In this document: positions 9,019-16,722 of the stretch, in pieces | Numbering within the stretch: position 1 is the first letter of the stretch | Layout of the letters: each line of letters begins with the position of its first letter | Assembly: GCA_937862735.1 (NCBI GenBank) | Contig: CALMDH010000330.1 | Span: forward strand, 77,575 to 141,574 | Length of the DNA: 64,000 nucleotides | Source of the DNA: M0108 sp937862735 | Lineage (GTDB): Bacteria > Pseudomonadota > Gammaproteobacteria > Chromatiales > Chromatiaceae | Reading direction: 5' to 3' | Notes under the pieces: model-generated | What the model was told of the DNA's origin: nothing | Seen by the model: the letters and a program-made list of their open reading frames with translations, nothing else | Database searches by the model: none | Position numbers and translations under genes: made by a program

Positions 9019-9043
9019 GCCCGGCCCCGCCGGGCTTTTTTTT
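9019..9043 (+). terminator. Intrinsic terminator after the element 1 integrase
   Basis: GCCCGGC-CCC-GCCGGGC followed by eight T residues, 24 bases after the integrase stop codon. It separates integrase transcription from the alpA-topoisomerase-primase genes. Confidence 0.9.
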
Positions 9044-9116
9044 GCCTGTGGATATTGCAATACGCTGATTATATTGGGTTTAAGTTATTGGGTTTTGTGG
9101 ATGGCATTTGCTGAAA

Positions 9117-9174
9117 AAGGTTTTTTAACAACCTTGTCCACAGGCAAATTTCTAAACCACAAGATCTAGTGGTT
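9117..9174. promoter_or_regulatory. AT-rich promoter/operator region before the AlpA-like gene
   Basis: The gap 9044-9247 is much more AT-rich than its surroundings and holds two inverted repeats: AAGGTT (9117-9122) with AACCTT (9130-9135), and AACCAC (9155-9160) with GTGGTT (9169-9174). The AAACCAC heptamer at 9154-9160 is the same as the iteron of the palindrome at 14740-14851. It is a likely operator for the AlpA-like protein or a replication protein. No clear -35/-10 pair was fixed. Confidence 0.45.
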
Positions 9175-9247
9175 GATGGAAAATAATTTAGGAATTTATG
9201 CTGTGTCTCACACGACCAAATATTTTTTTACTGTGGAGTGTTTCCCT

Positions 9248-9514
9248 ATGTTGGACAAAGTTGCCCCCAAAATACTGCGCATGAATGAGGTCCTCCGAAA
9301 GACCGCATTTAAGAGCCGGTCTAGCATTTATGCCGCGATCGAAAACGGGAGCTTTCCCAAGCCAATTCGGCTAGGCGAAAAGGCCATTGGATTTATCGAG
9401 TCCGAATTGGATGAGTGGATATTGCGCAAAATCGCGGAGCGCGATACCGCCAATCCGCCGGTTACGCCGCCCGTCCGGCGTGGACGTGGGCGCCCGCGCA
9501 AGGCCATGGCCTAG
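9248..9514 (+). CDS. AlpA-like MerR-fold regulator with AT-hook-like tail
   Basis: 88 residues. ILRMNEVLRKT, SRSSIYAAIENGSFPKPIRL, AIGFIESELDEWI is the standard AlpA/excisionase winged-helix pattern. AlpA proteins regulate integrase, excision and replication genes in P4-like prophages and satellites. The tail RRGRGRPRKA contains the RGRP core of an AT-hook, a minor-groove-binding motif that is unusual in this family. Start chosen at 9248 (GGAG 9 bases upstream); an in-frame ATG at 9173 lies in the AT-rich control region. The topoisomerase gene starts 13 bases downstream. Confidence 0.82.
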   Translation: MLDKVAPKILRMNEVLRKTAFKSRSSIYAAIENGSFPKPIRLGEKAIGFIESELDEWILRKIAERDTANPPVTPPVRRGRGRPRKAMA

Positions 9515-9527
9515 GGAGGGCAGAGTC

Positions 9528-12176
9528 ATGGCTGTAACCCTAGAGCGTCTGGCCCTGAGCCAATCCCGCCTGTCTGAATACTTCAGCGCCAAAGAGCTGG
9601 CGATGCAGATCGGTGGCGACCAAGACGCCTGGCCCCTGATACTGGTCAAGGAGCTGATTGACAACAGTCTTGACGCCTGCGAGGCCCACACCCCGCCCGT
9701 TATCGAGGTGGAGGTCCATGGCGATCACTTCCGCGTCTCCGACAATGGCCCCGGTCTGCCAGAGGATGTGCTGCTGGGGAGTCTCGACTATGGCCAGAGG
9801 ATCTCCACCAAAGCCGCCTATGTCTCACCCACCCGTGGCCGGCTGGGCAATGCCCTGAAGGTCCTCTGGGCCGCCCCTTTCGTGGCGCATGGCGATGAGC
9901 CCATCACCATCGTGGTGGACACCCCGATGAATCGCCATAGCATCCATGTGAGCTATGACGCCATCCGCCAGACCCCCACCATCACCTGCACCCAGGAACC
10001 CCCGACCGTAAAAAATGGCACATCGGTCATGGTCCCCTATCCCTTGCTAGCTAGCTTGCTGGCGGATGGTGGCGATCGCGACTTTTTACGATGCTTCGCC
10101 GCCTTCGCCGCCGGCAACCCTCACACCACCCTCCGCTGGCAGATTGGCGAGGATCAAGGCGAGTATGCGGCCACCAACCCCGACTGGCGGAAATGGTCCG
10201 TCACCAAGCCCACCCCCGTTCACTGGTACACCCAAGACCAGTTCACCGCCTACATCGCCGCCCACCTGGCTAATGGCCATGAGGCCCTGACCCTCCGCCA
10301 GTTTGTGGCGCAATTTGCTGGCCTTTCGAGCACGGTCAAGCAAAAGGACGTGGTGGCGAACACCAAGACCGGCGCCACCCTGGTGGACCTGCTGAAAGAC
10401 GGCAAGATCGACGGCGCCGCCGCCCAGCGCCTTTATGCGGCCATGAGCGCCGCTTCGACCCCACCTAAGCCCATGGCCCTAGGCATCATCGGCAAAGAGC
10501 ATCTGGAGGCATGGATGAGGACTAGGGGCACGCTAATCGACTTTAGCTGTGACTATCGCAAGGCGACGATGGAATTAGACGGCAAGCCTGTGGTGATTGA
10601 GGTTGCCTTTGGGCTGTATCGGGACCTTGACCGCCTGGAGTTGGTGGAACTGGTCAACTGGTCAGCGCCCATTAGTCCCCCCTTCATTCTGAGCCATGCC
10701 CTGGAGGTCGCTGACATTGGCTACCGGGACCCCGCCGCCCTGGTCATTAGCGTGGCCATGGCGGATGCCCGTTTCAGCGATCACGGCAAGGCCCGCCTGG
10801 AGTTGCCAGGCGATATTCAGGTAAAGCTACATGAAATGATCGTGGCGACGGCCAAGATCTGGACCAAATACAAGTCCAAGCTGCGCCGCGAACAACAAGC
10901 GGATGCCCGGCGTTGGGAGCGGGAGATCGCCGCCACCCGCGATAAGGAATTGACGGCCAAGGCCGCCTGCCAGACCCCCGGCGTCATGAAGGCCGCCTAT
11001 CTGAAAGCATCCGGCAATGGCCAGTATCCCGCCAATGCCAGACAGATCATGTATGCCATCCGGCCGGTCTTGATTGAATTGATGGGCAAAGAGCAGCCCT
11101 GGAAAAACGACTCCACCTTTACCCAAGGCATCCTGCCGGACTACATCACCGACCACCCCGATGAGACCGCCGATTGGGACGTGGTGTATGACGACCGCGG
11201 TCACTTTGATGAGCCCTATACCGGCCGCGGTATCGGGCTGGGCACGGTGGCAGTCAGAGACTACATCGGTAGTTGGGGCAAAAACGAGCCCTGCCCATCC
11301 ATCGGTGGCTGGCAAGTGGAGCGCCTGGTCTCCACCGCTGGCCCCGCCAATCGCTTCCAATACGCCCTATTCATTGAAAAGGAGGGTTTTGCTTCCCTGT
11401 TGAAAGCAGCGAAGTTTGCCGAACGCTACGATCTTGCGATCTTCTCCACCAAGGGGATGAGCGTCACGGCCGCCCGGATGTTGGTGGAGGCCCTTAGCGA
11501 GGTTGACGTCACCATCCTGGCCCTACATGACTACGACAAGGCCGGCATTAAGATCCGGCATACCCTCTGCAATGACACCCGCCGCTATGCCTTCAAAACC
11601 AAGCCCAAGGTTATCGACTTGGGTCTCCGCCTGGAGGATATCGCGGCTATGCAATTGGACCCCGAGCCCGTCCTGTACGGCACGCGCATAAATCCGCGAT
11701 TAGACATCCTGGCATCTGGGGGCACCCATGCCGATGCGAATTATCTAGTGCGAGGTGGCGGTCCTGGCGATTGGCAAGGCTATCGCGTTGAATTGAACGC
11801 CATGACTTCGGATCAATTCGTCACCTGGCTGGATAGCCGCCTAGCTGAGCTGTGTATCGAAAAGGTCATCCCGAGTGATGCGGTCTTGGCTAATGCCTAT
11901 ATCCGAGCGCAGCGATTGAAAAGGTTGGAGCGCGAGGTCTCCACCATCATCGCCGCTATCAATGCCGAGCCCATCATCATCCCGCCCGACCTGTTTACCC
12001 AAATCAGCGATGAATTAGACCTGCTACCGGGGCAGAGTTGGGATGCCGCCATCGCCGCCTTGGTTGAGGGCGATACGGCAACCGACCCGCCCATTAAAAA
12101 TCCCGCCCCCGTGCCACCGGGAGCGGGATCAAGTGAGACCATCATCTCTGCCAACCCTGGAGGGCTGACCCCATGA
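9528..12176 (+). CDS. Single-chain type IIB DNA topoisomerase-like protein (Topo VIII type, B-A fusion)
   Basis: 882 residues. The N-terminal half resembles Topo VI subunit B: GHKL ATPase N-box KELIDNSLDA (E42, N46, D49), G1 box SDNGPG (D72), G2-like TRGRLGNALK (104-111), then a transducer-like region with PVVIEVAFGLYRD, a VNWSAPISPPF strand and SDHGKARLELP, where K421 matches the switch lysine. The C-terminal half resembles Topo VI A/Spo11: RQIMY with candidate catalytic Tyr509, and a TOPRIM domain with FIEKEGF (E617), STKGMSVTAARML and LHDYDKAGIKI (D668, D670). Single-polypeptide B-A fusions on plasmids and integrated elements are known as Topo VIII. It should cut and pass duplex DNA, perhaps during element replication. 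An in-frame ATG at 9387 inside alpA is rejected; AGGGAGGG precedes 9528. The end overlaps the next gene by ATGA. Confidence 0.8.
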   Translation: MAVTLERLALSQSRLSEYFSAKELAMQIGGDQDAWPLILVKELIDNSLDACEAHTPPVIEVEVHGDHFRVSDNGPGLPEDVLLGSLDYGQRISTKAAYVSPTRGRLGNALKVLWAAPFVAHGDEPITIVVDTPMNRHSIHVSYDAIRQTPTITCTQEPPTVKNGTSVMVPYPLLASLLADGGDRDFLRCFAAFAAGNPHTTLRWQIGEDQGEYAATNPDWRKWSVTKPTPVHWYTQDQFTAYIAAHLANGHEALTLRQFVAQFAGLSSTVKQKDVVANTKTGATLVDLLKDGKIDGAAAQRLYAAMSAASTPPKPMALGIIGKEHLEAWMRTRGTLIDFSCDYRKATMELDGKPVVIEVAFGLYRDLDRLELVELVNWSAPISPPFILSHALEVADIGYRDPAALVISVAMADARFSDHGKARLELPGDIQVKLHEMIVATAKIWTKYKSKLRREQQADARRWEREIAATRDKELTAKAACQTPGVMKAAYLKASGNGQYPANARQIMYAIRPVLIELMGKEQPWKNDSTFTQGILPDYITDHPDETADWDVVYDDRGHFDEPYTGRGIGLGTVAVRDYIGSWGKNEPCPSIGGWQVERLVSTAGPANRFQYALFIEKEGFASLLKAAKFAERYDLAIFSTKGMSVTAARMLVEALSEVDVTILALHDYDKAGIKIRHTLCNDTRRYAFKTKPKVIDLGLRLEDIAAMQLDPEPVLYGTRINPRLDILASGGTHADANYLVRGGGPGDWQGYRVELNAMTSDQFVTWLDSRLAELCIEKVIPSDAVLANAYIRAQRLKRLEREVSTIIAAINAEPIIIPPDLFTQISDELDLLPGQSWDAAIAALVEGDTATDPPIKNPAPVPPGAGSSETIISANPGGLTP

Positions 12177-14731
12177 ATCATAGCACTATACCGCTGAGCC
12201 GGTCTGCGGGGGGGCATAACAATACCGCCCTGACCCCGTGGGCGCCCACCTTCGAGGAACTGGCGGAGGCCCTGAGCAAGCCGACCGTGGGCGCCAAAGA
12301 CGGGAGTTATTTCGTCAGAGGCCCGACAAACGGCACCGCCATCCGCGCCGATGAGCATATCCCTGAGGCCAATCTGGTCATTCTCGACGGCGATAAGCGG
12401 ATCGACACGGAGACAGGCGTTAGCGAGTCCGGCGCCCCCCATCCCCTGCTGGTCCATGAGGCCCTGCGGGATGAGGATATCAACCACATCATCTATACGT
12501 CTCACTCGCATGGGGGCAACAAGGGCAACCGCTGGCGAGCCGTGATACCGGCGCCGCTGGGGGGCGACCATAGCGCCCTGATGGCGACGGTGGACCATCT
12601 TATTGGCATCCTGCACCGCGCCGCCGTGCCCGTGGCGCCTGCGAGGGAGAACTATAGTTGGGCACAGGCATGGTATTTCCCCCGAGTCAGAGACTCCGGC
12701 GCCGAGTTTTTGACCTATGCCCATGACGGGGGCGAGACCCTGGACGTGGCCACCATCCTGGCACAGTGGCACCGGGAGGCCCCGTTACAGCCGGACGTGG
12801 CGCCCGACAAGCCGCGTCACCAGTCTGCTGATAGTCTGATTGGCCGCTACGTTGCCGAGCATGGGACCCCCCAGGAAATGGCCCAGCGCCTGGAGGCCGC
12901 TGGCTATCTACTCAAGAGCGCCCACACCCTTAACGGCGCCCCCTGCTACCGCTACCTGCACCCCCGGAGCCAGACCAGACAAGCCGGCGTGCTACTGTTC
13001 AAGGCCCGCACCGGCATCTGGCGCGTGGTCAGTCACCATGGGGATTATGACCCCTTGGCCGCTATCGACCCCAAGACCGGCAAGGTCCTGGCCCATGACG
13101 CCTTCGACGTGCACCGCCTGTTGGATCACGGTGGCGACCTGGCCAAGGCCCTGAAGGCGATCGACCCGCGCCCGGTCATCCGTGTGTACGGTGGCAGTTT
13201 GCGCAGCAATGCCACCCAGGCTATTCGCGCCTTGGGGAAGCAGTCTCCGCCCGTGGTTTACCAGAGGGGAAGCATCCTCACCCGCGTGGCGCACCTGCCA
13301 GAGACGACCGAGCTGATGGGTATGTGGATACCCAGGGGCACGGCTACCCTGGTCACTCTAAACCCGGTAGACACCCGCCTAAGGCTGGCGGATGCCGCCC
13401 GGTTCGAGCGAGCGATCACCGAGAACGGCGCAGTGGTCTGGACCGAAGCCGACCCGCCTGGTCCCCTGGCCCAAGCCATCCTCAGTGCCCAAGGGGAGTG
13501 GGGCAGCATCCCCGTGCTGACCGCCATCGCGGAGGCCCCCGTCATCCGTCATGACGGCAGTCTCTTCGACCAACAAGGCTATGATCCCCAGACCCGCCTT
13601 TACTGCGAGGGCCGGTCTCCGCGGCTAGCAGTCCCCGACCATCTTGATCTGGAGGCCGCCCGCAGCGCCGCGGAGCTGCTGCTGCAACCCTTCGCTGAGT
13701 TCCCCTTTGCCGACCCCGCCTTGGATAGGTCCATCGTCCTGAGCTATCTGCTGACCCTGGCACAGCGCCCAAGTCTACCCTTGGCCCCGCTGTTTGGTGT
13801 CAGCGCCACCGCGCCTGGGAGTGGCAAGGGTCTACTGGTTGAGGTCTGCAATCTGATTGCCAGAGGCCGGGACGCCGCGATCATGCCACCCCCTGGTGGC
13901 ATGGATGGGGAGGCCGAGACCCGCAAGCGCATCACCGCCCTGCTGTTGCAGGGGGTCTCAAGTGTCCTGTTGGATAACTGGACCAGTGCCATCGGGGGCG
14001 ACTCCATGAACGCCCTTCTCACTTCGGCGCAGTGGTCCGACCGCATCTTGGGGCAAAGTCAGACCGTGACCTTGCCGAGCAGAGTCACATGGGCAGCGAC
14101 CGGCAACAATCTGACAGTCAGAGGTGACATGGTTCGCCGCACCTTGCTGGCGGTTATCGACCCCCGCTGTGAACGCCCGGAGCAGCGCAGTTTTCAGGTT
14201 CGCAACCTGACCCAAGCGGTCATGGAGAATCGCGCCGCCCTGCTATCCGCCCTTTTCACCATCCTCCGCGCCTATCGCCTAGCCGGAGAACCTGAGCGCG
14301 ACGGTCCCACCCTAGGCCGCTTTGAGGCATGGAGCCGGGCGGTTTGTGCACCCATCCGCTGGTTGGGCTGGCCCGACCCCGTGAAGTCGCAAGATCGTTT
14401 GCGGGCTGATGATCCCGAGACCACCAAGCTATCCGCCCTGCTATCGGCGTGGGCCGCTGTCTTCCGCGATCGGAGCATCACCGTCAGCGAGCTGATTGAG
14501 GGCGCCATGGGCGACGGCTACGGCGCCCCGTCTCACACTCGCCTGGCCCTGCGAGAGGCCCTGGAGGATGCCGCCGGCGACCGGCCGGGGCAGATCAATC
14601 GCCGCAAACTTGGCTGGTATCTACGGCATTTTCACGGCCGTGTATGTGATGGACTGGCCCTGTTTATCGACCAGACGCGACAAAACGCCTTGCGCTACCG
14701 AGTTGGCCAAGCGCCATCACTGACACCTTAG
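12173..14731 (+). CDS. Primase/helicase-like replication protein of element 1
   Basis: 852 residues, starting in the ATGA overlap with the topoisomerase stop, so probably translationally coupled. Residues 60-200 look like an archaeo-eukaryotic-type primase module: NLVILDGDKRID (acidic pair D72/D74), IIYTSHSHGG, RWRAVIP. A middle region (250-330) contains a CYRYLHPRSQ segment. The C-terminal half is an ATPase: P-loop APGSGKGL (548-555), Walker B-like SVLLDNW, a polar AATGNN sensor and MVRRTLLAVID as possible arginine finger. This order is typical of satellite and plasmid primase-helicases. It should initiate or drive element replication; which exact family is unclear. The putative origin lies 8 bases after its stop. 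Confidence 0.7.
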   Translation: MNHSTIPLSRSAGGHNNTALTPWAPTFEELAEALSKPTVGAKDGSYFVRGPTNGTAIRADEHIPEANLVILDGDKRIDTETGVSESGAPHPLLVHEALRDEDINHIIYTSHSHGGNKGNRWRAVIPAPLGGDHSALMATVDHLIGILHRAAVPVAPARENYSWAQAWYFPRVRDSGAEFLTYAHDGGETLDVATILAQWHREAPLQPDVAPDKPRHQSADSLIGRYVAEHGTPQEMAQRLEAAGYLLKSAHTLNGAPCYRYLHPRSQTRQAGVLLFKARTGIWRVVSHHGDYDPLAAIDPKTGKVLAHDAFDVHRLLDHGGDLAKALKAIDPRPVIRVYGGSLRSNATQAIRALGKQSPPVVYQRGSILTRVAHLPETTELMGMWIPRGTATLVTLNPVDTRLRLADAARFERAITENGAVVWTEADPPGPLAQAILSAQGEWGSIPVLTAIAEAPVIRHDGSLFDQQGYDPQTRLYCEGRSPRLAVPDHLDLEAARSAAELLLQPFAEFPFADPALDRSIVLSYLLTLAQRPSLPLAPLFGVSATAPGSGKGLLVEVCNLIARGRDAAIMPPPGGMDGEAETRKRITALLLQGVSSVLLDNWTSAIGGDSMNALLTSAQWSDRILGQSQTVTLPSRVTWAATGNNLTVRGDMVRRTLLAVIDPRCERPEQRSFQVRNLTQAVMENRAALLSALFTILRAYRLAGEPERDGPTLGRFEAWSRAVCAPIRWLGWPDPVKSQDRLRADDPETTKLSALLSAWAAVFRDRSITVSELIEGAMGDGYGAPSHTRLALREALEDAAGDRPGQINRRKLGWYLRHFHGRVCDGLALFIDQTRQNALRYRVGQAPSLTP

Positions 14732-14739
14732 CGCCAAAT

Positions 14740-14851
14740 CCGTGGTTTCTGTGGTTTCTGTGGTTTTTCGTCAGCCGGCAAAAAATGAAGGACATGACCC
14801 AGCAAAATTTTTCCGGCTACGGAAAAACCACGAAAACCACGGAAACCACGG
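14740..14851. repeat. Iterated palindrome after the primase gene: candidate origin of element 1
   Basis: Three direct GTGGTTT heptamers at exact 9-base spacing (14742, 14751, 14760) are mirrored by three inverted AAACCAC heptamers at the same spacing (14825, 14834, 14843). The two arms (14740-14770 and 14821-14851) are almost complementary, and pairing continues inward through AGCCGG (14773) and CCGGCT (14813) with A/T tracts, leaving a loop of roughly 20-25 bases. Regularly spaced iterons plus a large hairpin suggest a replication-protein binding site or origin; a terminator or packaging site is also possible. Confidence 0.6.
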
Positions 14852-14898
14852 CCACCCCAAGACCGGCATCTCTTCACCCACATCATTAAGGCACCGAC

Positions 14899-15333
14899 AT
14901 GACAATCGAGCGCAAAGACGGGGCGACCTTCCCCTTTCAACCTGGCGCCACACCGCGCTACTACGGCGACTTGCCAAAGAGCGTGCGCAAGGCGATTGAG
15001 GATGACCGCCGCTGGTTTCTCCGGCATCCAAGCCGCACCGTTCGCCTTCGCGACCCAGCGCCCGGCGAGCCTGAATCACTCGCCACATCCGACATGGACG
15101 TGCCACCGGAGGCCCAGGGATACCCTCTGCGGATTGCGGTTACACAGCACGCCCCCGGCTGGCGTGTCCGGCGCCCGGTATGGACGATCTTGGATGCAGG
15201 AACCCCGGAGGAGGTTGTTTCGGCTTTCCTTGGCCTGGTGATGGATGGGCTGGATCAAGGTTATGAGGGCGAGATCGTGGCCGCTGACATGGCCGCCGCC
15301 CTTGGCTGGGAAACATCCGTGACGAGGCATTAG
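14899..15333 (+). CDS. Hypothetical protein of element 1
   Basis: 144 residues, not recognised. It starts MTIERKDGATFPFQPG and contains KSVRKAIEDDRRWFLRHP, a basic segment, and GWRVRRPVWTILD followed by an acidic helical end (EEVVSAFLGLVMDGLDQGYE). There is no signal peptide, membrane segment or catalytic motif. It lies 47 bases after the iterated palindrome and in the same orientation as the replication genes, so it may belong to the same transcript. Confidence 0.6.
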   Translation: MTIERKDGATFPFQPGATPRYYGDLPKSVRKAIEDDRRWFLRHPSRTVRLRDPAPGEPESLATSDMDVPPEAQGYPLRIAVTQHAPGWRVRRPVWTILDAGTPEEVVSAFLGLVMDGLDQGYEGEIVAADMAAALGWETSVTRH

Positions 15334-15475
15334 GCCATGAAAAAAAGTCATATAAAACAATATGTTACGGGTCCCATTGGCAAGCCCGCTGGGCCGCATT
15401 TCGGACCGCCCGACCTGCCCAGCCAGAAATATGCATATATGTCAGACACATACAAAACGCCCGGAGACTTTACCC

Positions 15476-15961
15476 ATGGCTGAGCCCGTTACACCCTTGA
15501 CCCAGGCACAAGGCGCCGCCCTGGCCGGGCTGAGCTTGAGGCATTTTCAGCGCCTGTTGGCTGAGCCCGGAGCGCCGCCCCGCCTGGAAAATGCGATAGG
15601 CCGGCAAAGTGGCCTGCCTGTTGAAGCCTTCGCTAAGTGGTTAAGGTCCCGTATCGCCGCTGAGCTTGGGGCCGATGAAAATCTTTCCCCCCAGGCTGAG
15701 CGTGCCCGATTGGACCGCGCCCGCGCCAATCTAGCGGAGCAGGAATTTGCCCGCCGCTATCGGGAATTGATCCCACGGGATGAAGTTGCACAAGCCTGGT
15801 CTGAACAGGTGACGATCGCTAAGAATCGCCTGCTATCCCTGCCTAGCCGGGTATCGAGCGACGTTTTGCGACTGAAGACGCAGCGTGCAATCGAAAACGC
15901 CCTAAAAGATGCGGTCATTCAGATTCTGACCGAATTGAGCAACGACCCTGTTAAACCCTGA
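15476..15961 (+). CDS. Nu1/TerS-like small terminase-type DNA-binding protein
   Basis: 161 residues. The N-terminus (8-57) is a MerR-like winged helix: LTQAQGAALAGLSLRHFQRL, then LPVEAFAKWLRSR. A charged helix follows (ERARLDRARANLAEQEFARR, about 75-94), then IPRDEVAQAWSEQV and NRLLSLPSRVSSDV. This order matches lambda Nu1 and other phage small terminase subunits (helix-turn-helix, R/A-rich coiled helix, then a domain with a conserved LPxR/LPLS segment). Phage satellites use such proteins to redirect packaging. Start at 15476 is chosen with GGAG 11 bases upstream over an earlier ATG at 15362. A partner large subunit is absent. Confidence 0.6.
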   Translation: MAEPVTPLTQAQGAALAGLSLRHFQRLLAEPGAPPRLENAIGRQSGLPVEAFAKWLRSRIAAELGADENLSPQAERARLDRARANLAEQEFARRYRELIPRDEVAQAWSEQVTIAKNRLLSLPSRVSSDVLRLKTQRAIENALKDAVIQILTELSNDPVKP

Positions 15962-15984
15962 CCATCCTGATGAGGTACTGACCG

Positions 15985-16242
15985 ATGAGACCCACACCAT
16001 TGGCACCCCTGGCCCCCCTGGCCCGCCGCGCCCTTCATACTTCCACCCATTGCAAGGTTATCGAGGCCCCCGGAGCCCCTGGCTTGTATGCAATTCAGGT
16101 ATTTAGCAGAGACAGCCGCCCTGGCCTGCTGTTCGGGACTGACGGCTATCTCTGGCTGTTCGAGAGCCGCGAATTTGCCCAAGGCTGTATCTGGCACCAT
16201 CACGATAACGCGACGATTCTGCCCGAGGACCGCGTATGCTGA
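15985..16242 (+). CDS. Small hypothetical protein of element 1
   Basis: 85 residues, not recognised. It has CKVIEAPGAPGLYAIQVFSR and a GLLFGTDGYLWLFESREFAQ segment rich in aromatic residues, which looks like a compact beta-rich domain. It begins 23 bases after the Nu1-like gene, in the same orientation. It is the last gene before the non-coding right end (16243-16722). Confidence 0.5.
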   Translation: MRPTPLAPLAPLARRALHTSTHCKVIEAPGAPGLYAIQVFSRDSRPGLLFGTDGYLWLFESREFAQGCIWHHHDNATILPEDRVC

Positions 16243-16402
16243 CACACCCAGACCGGCATGGTCCCGGCGATTTTTTGCCTAAGCCCGTGCCGAACGGCAA
16301 CCCAACGGCAACCAAGCGCCAAAAAAATGCGCGAAGCCCGCCAGCGAAAACGCTAAGCACCTGTATTTGCTGACGTAGCAACGGCAACCATGGCCATGAC
16401 CT

Positions 16403-16506
16403 TATGATTAGCAATCATAGGCCCATGACGCGCCGCAGTATCGGCAGAGATAACGTCCGCCGATATTGCGCATAACATGCTGATTTATTGTCTCATTATG
16501 AGACAA
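16403..16506. promoter_or_regulatory. Two perfect palindromes in the right end of element 1
   Basis: TATGATT-AGC-AATCATA at 16403-16419 and TTGTCTCA-TTA-TGAGACAA at 16488-16506. Both have odd three-base centres and perfect arms of 7 and 8 bases, the form of operators for dimeric repressors. No gene starts nearby, so they may be accessory sites for excision or remnants of a control region. The rest of 16243-16640 shows no gene. Confidence 0.4.
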
Positions 16507-16515
16507 CAAACAAGC

Positions 16516-16537
16516 CAGTCCCCCATTCAGTCCCCCA
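16516..16537 (-). repeat. Inverted copy of G-rich arm-type repeats
   Basis: CAGTCCCCCA occurs twice (16516-16525 and 16528-16537), 12 bases apart. On the minus strand it reads TGGGGGACTG, close to the core of the TTGGGGGG repeats at 7698 and 16648. It is a possible third pair of integrase arm sites in opposite orientation. Confidence 0.4.
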
Positions 16538-16647
16538 CATCGTTTTGGAAGGCATCATGGGCCGCTGGCGTGGAACTGGTCCTGACGCCCATCTAAGCCT
16601 GGTCTCACCCCCCGAGAGAGAAAAAAATTAAGGCAAGCTAGCGCCGA

Positions 16648-16671
16648 TTGGGGGGTGAGTTGGGGGGTGAC
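16648..16671 (+). repeat. Tandem 12-bp repeat, candidate integrase arm sites (right)
   Basis: TTGGGGGGTGAG followed by TTGGGGGGTGAC. It matches the pair at 7698-7721 in sequence, spacing and orientation and lies 52 bases from the tRNA-end repeat. Confidence 0.65.
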
Positions 16672-16722
16672 TTGCGATTTTTTATTTTTTTTCGCTTTGT
16701 TTTCAGTCACTTACAAAATGAT

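Noticed and set aside
9528..12176. Anti-phage GHKL/TOPRIM defence protein (OLD, JetD or MORC type)
   Set aside because: Those have only one of the two halves or a different order. The presence of ATPase, transducer, RxxxY and TOPRIM in Topo VI order, and the coupling to a primase gene, favour a topoisomerase, although a defence role is not excluded.
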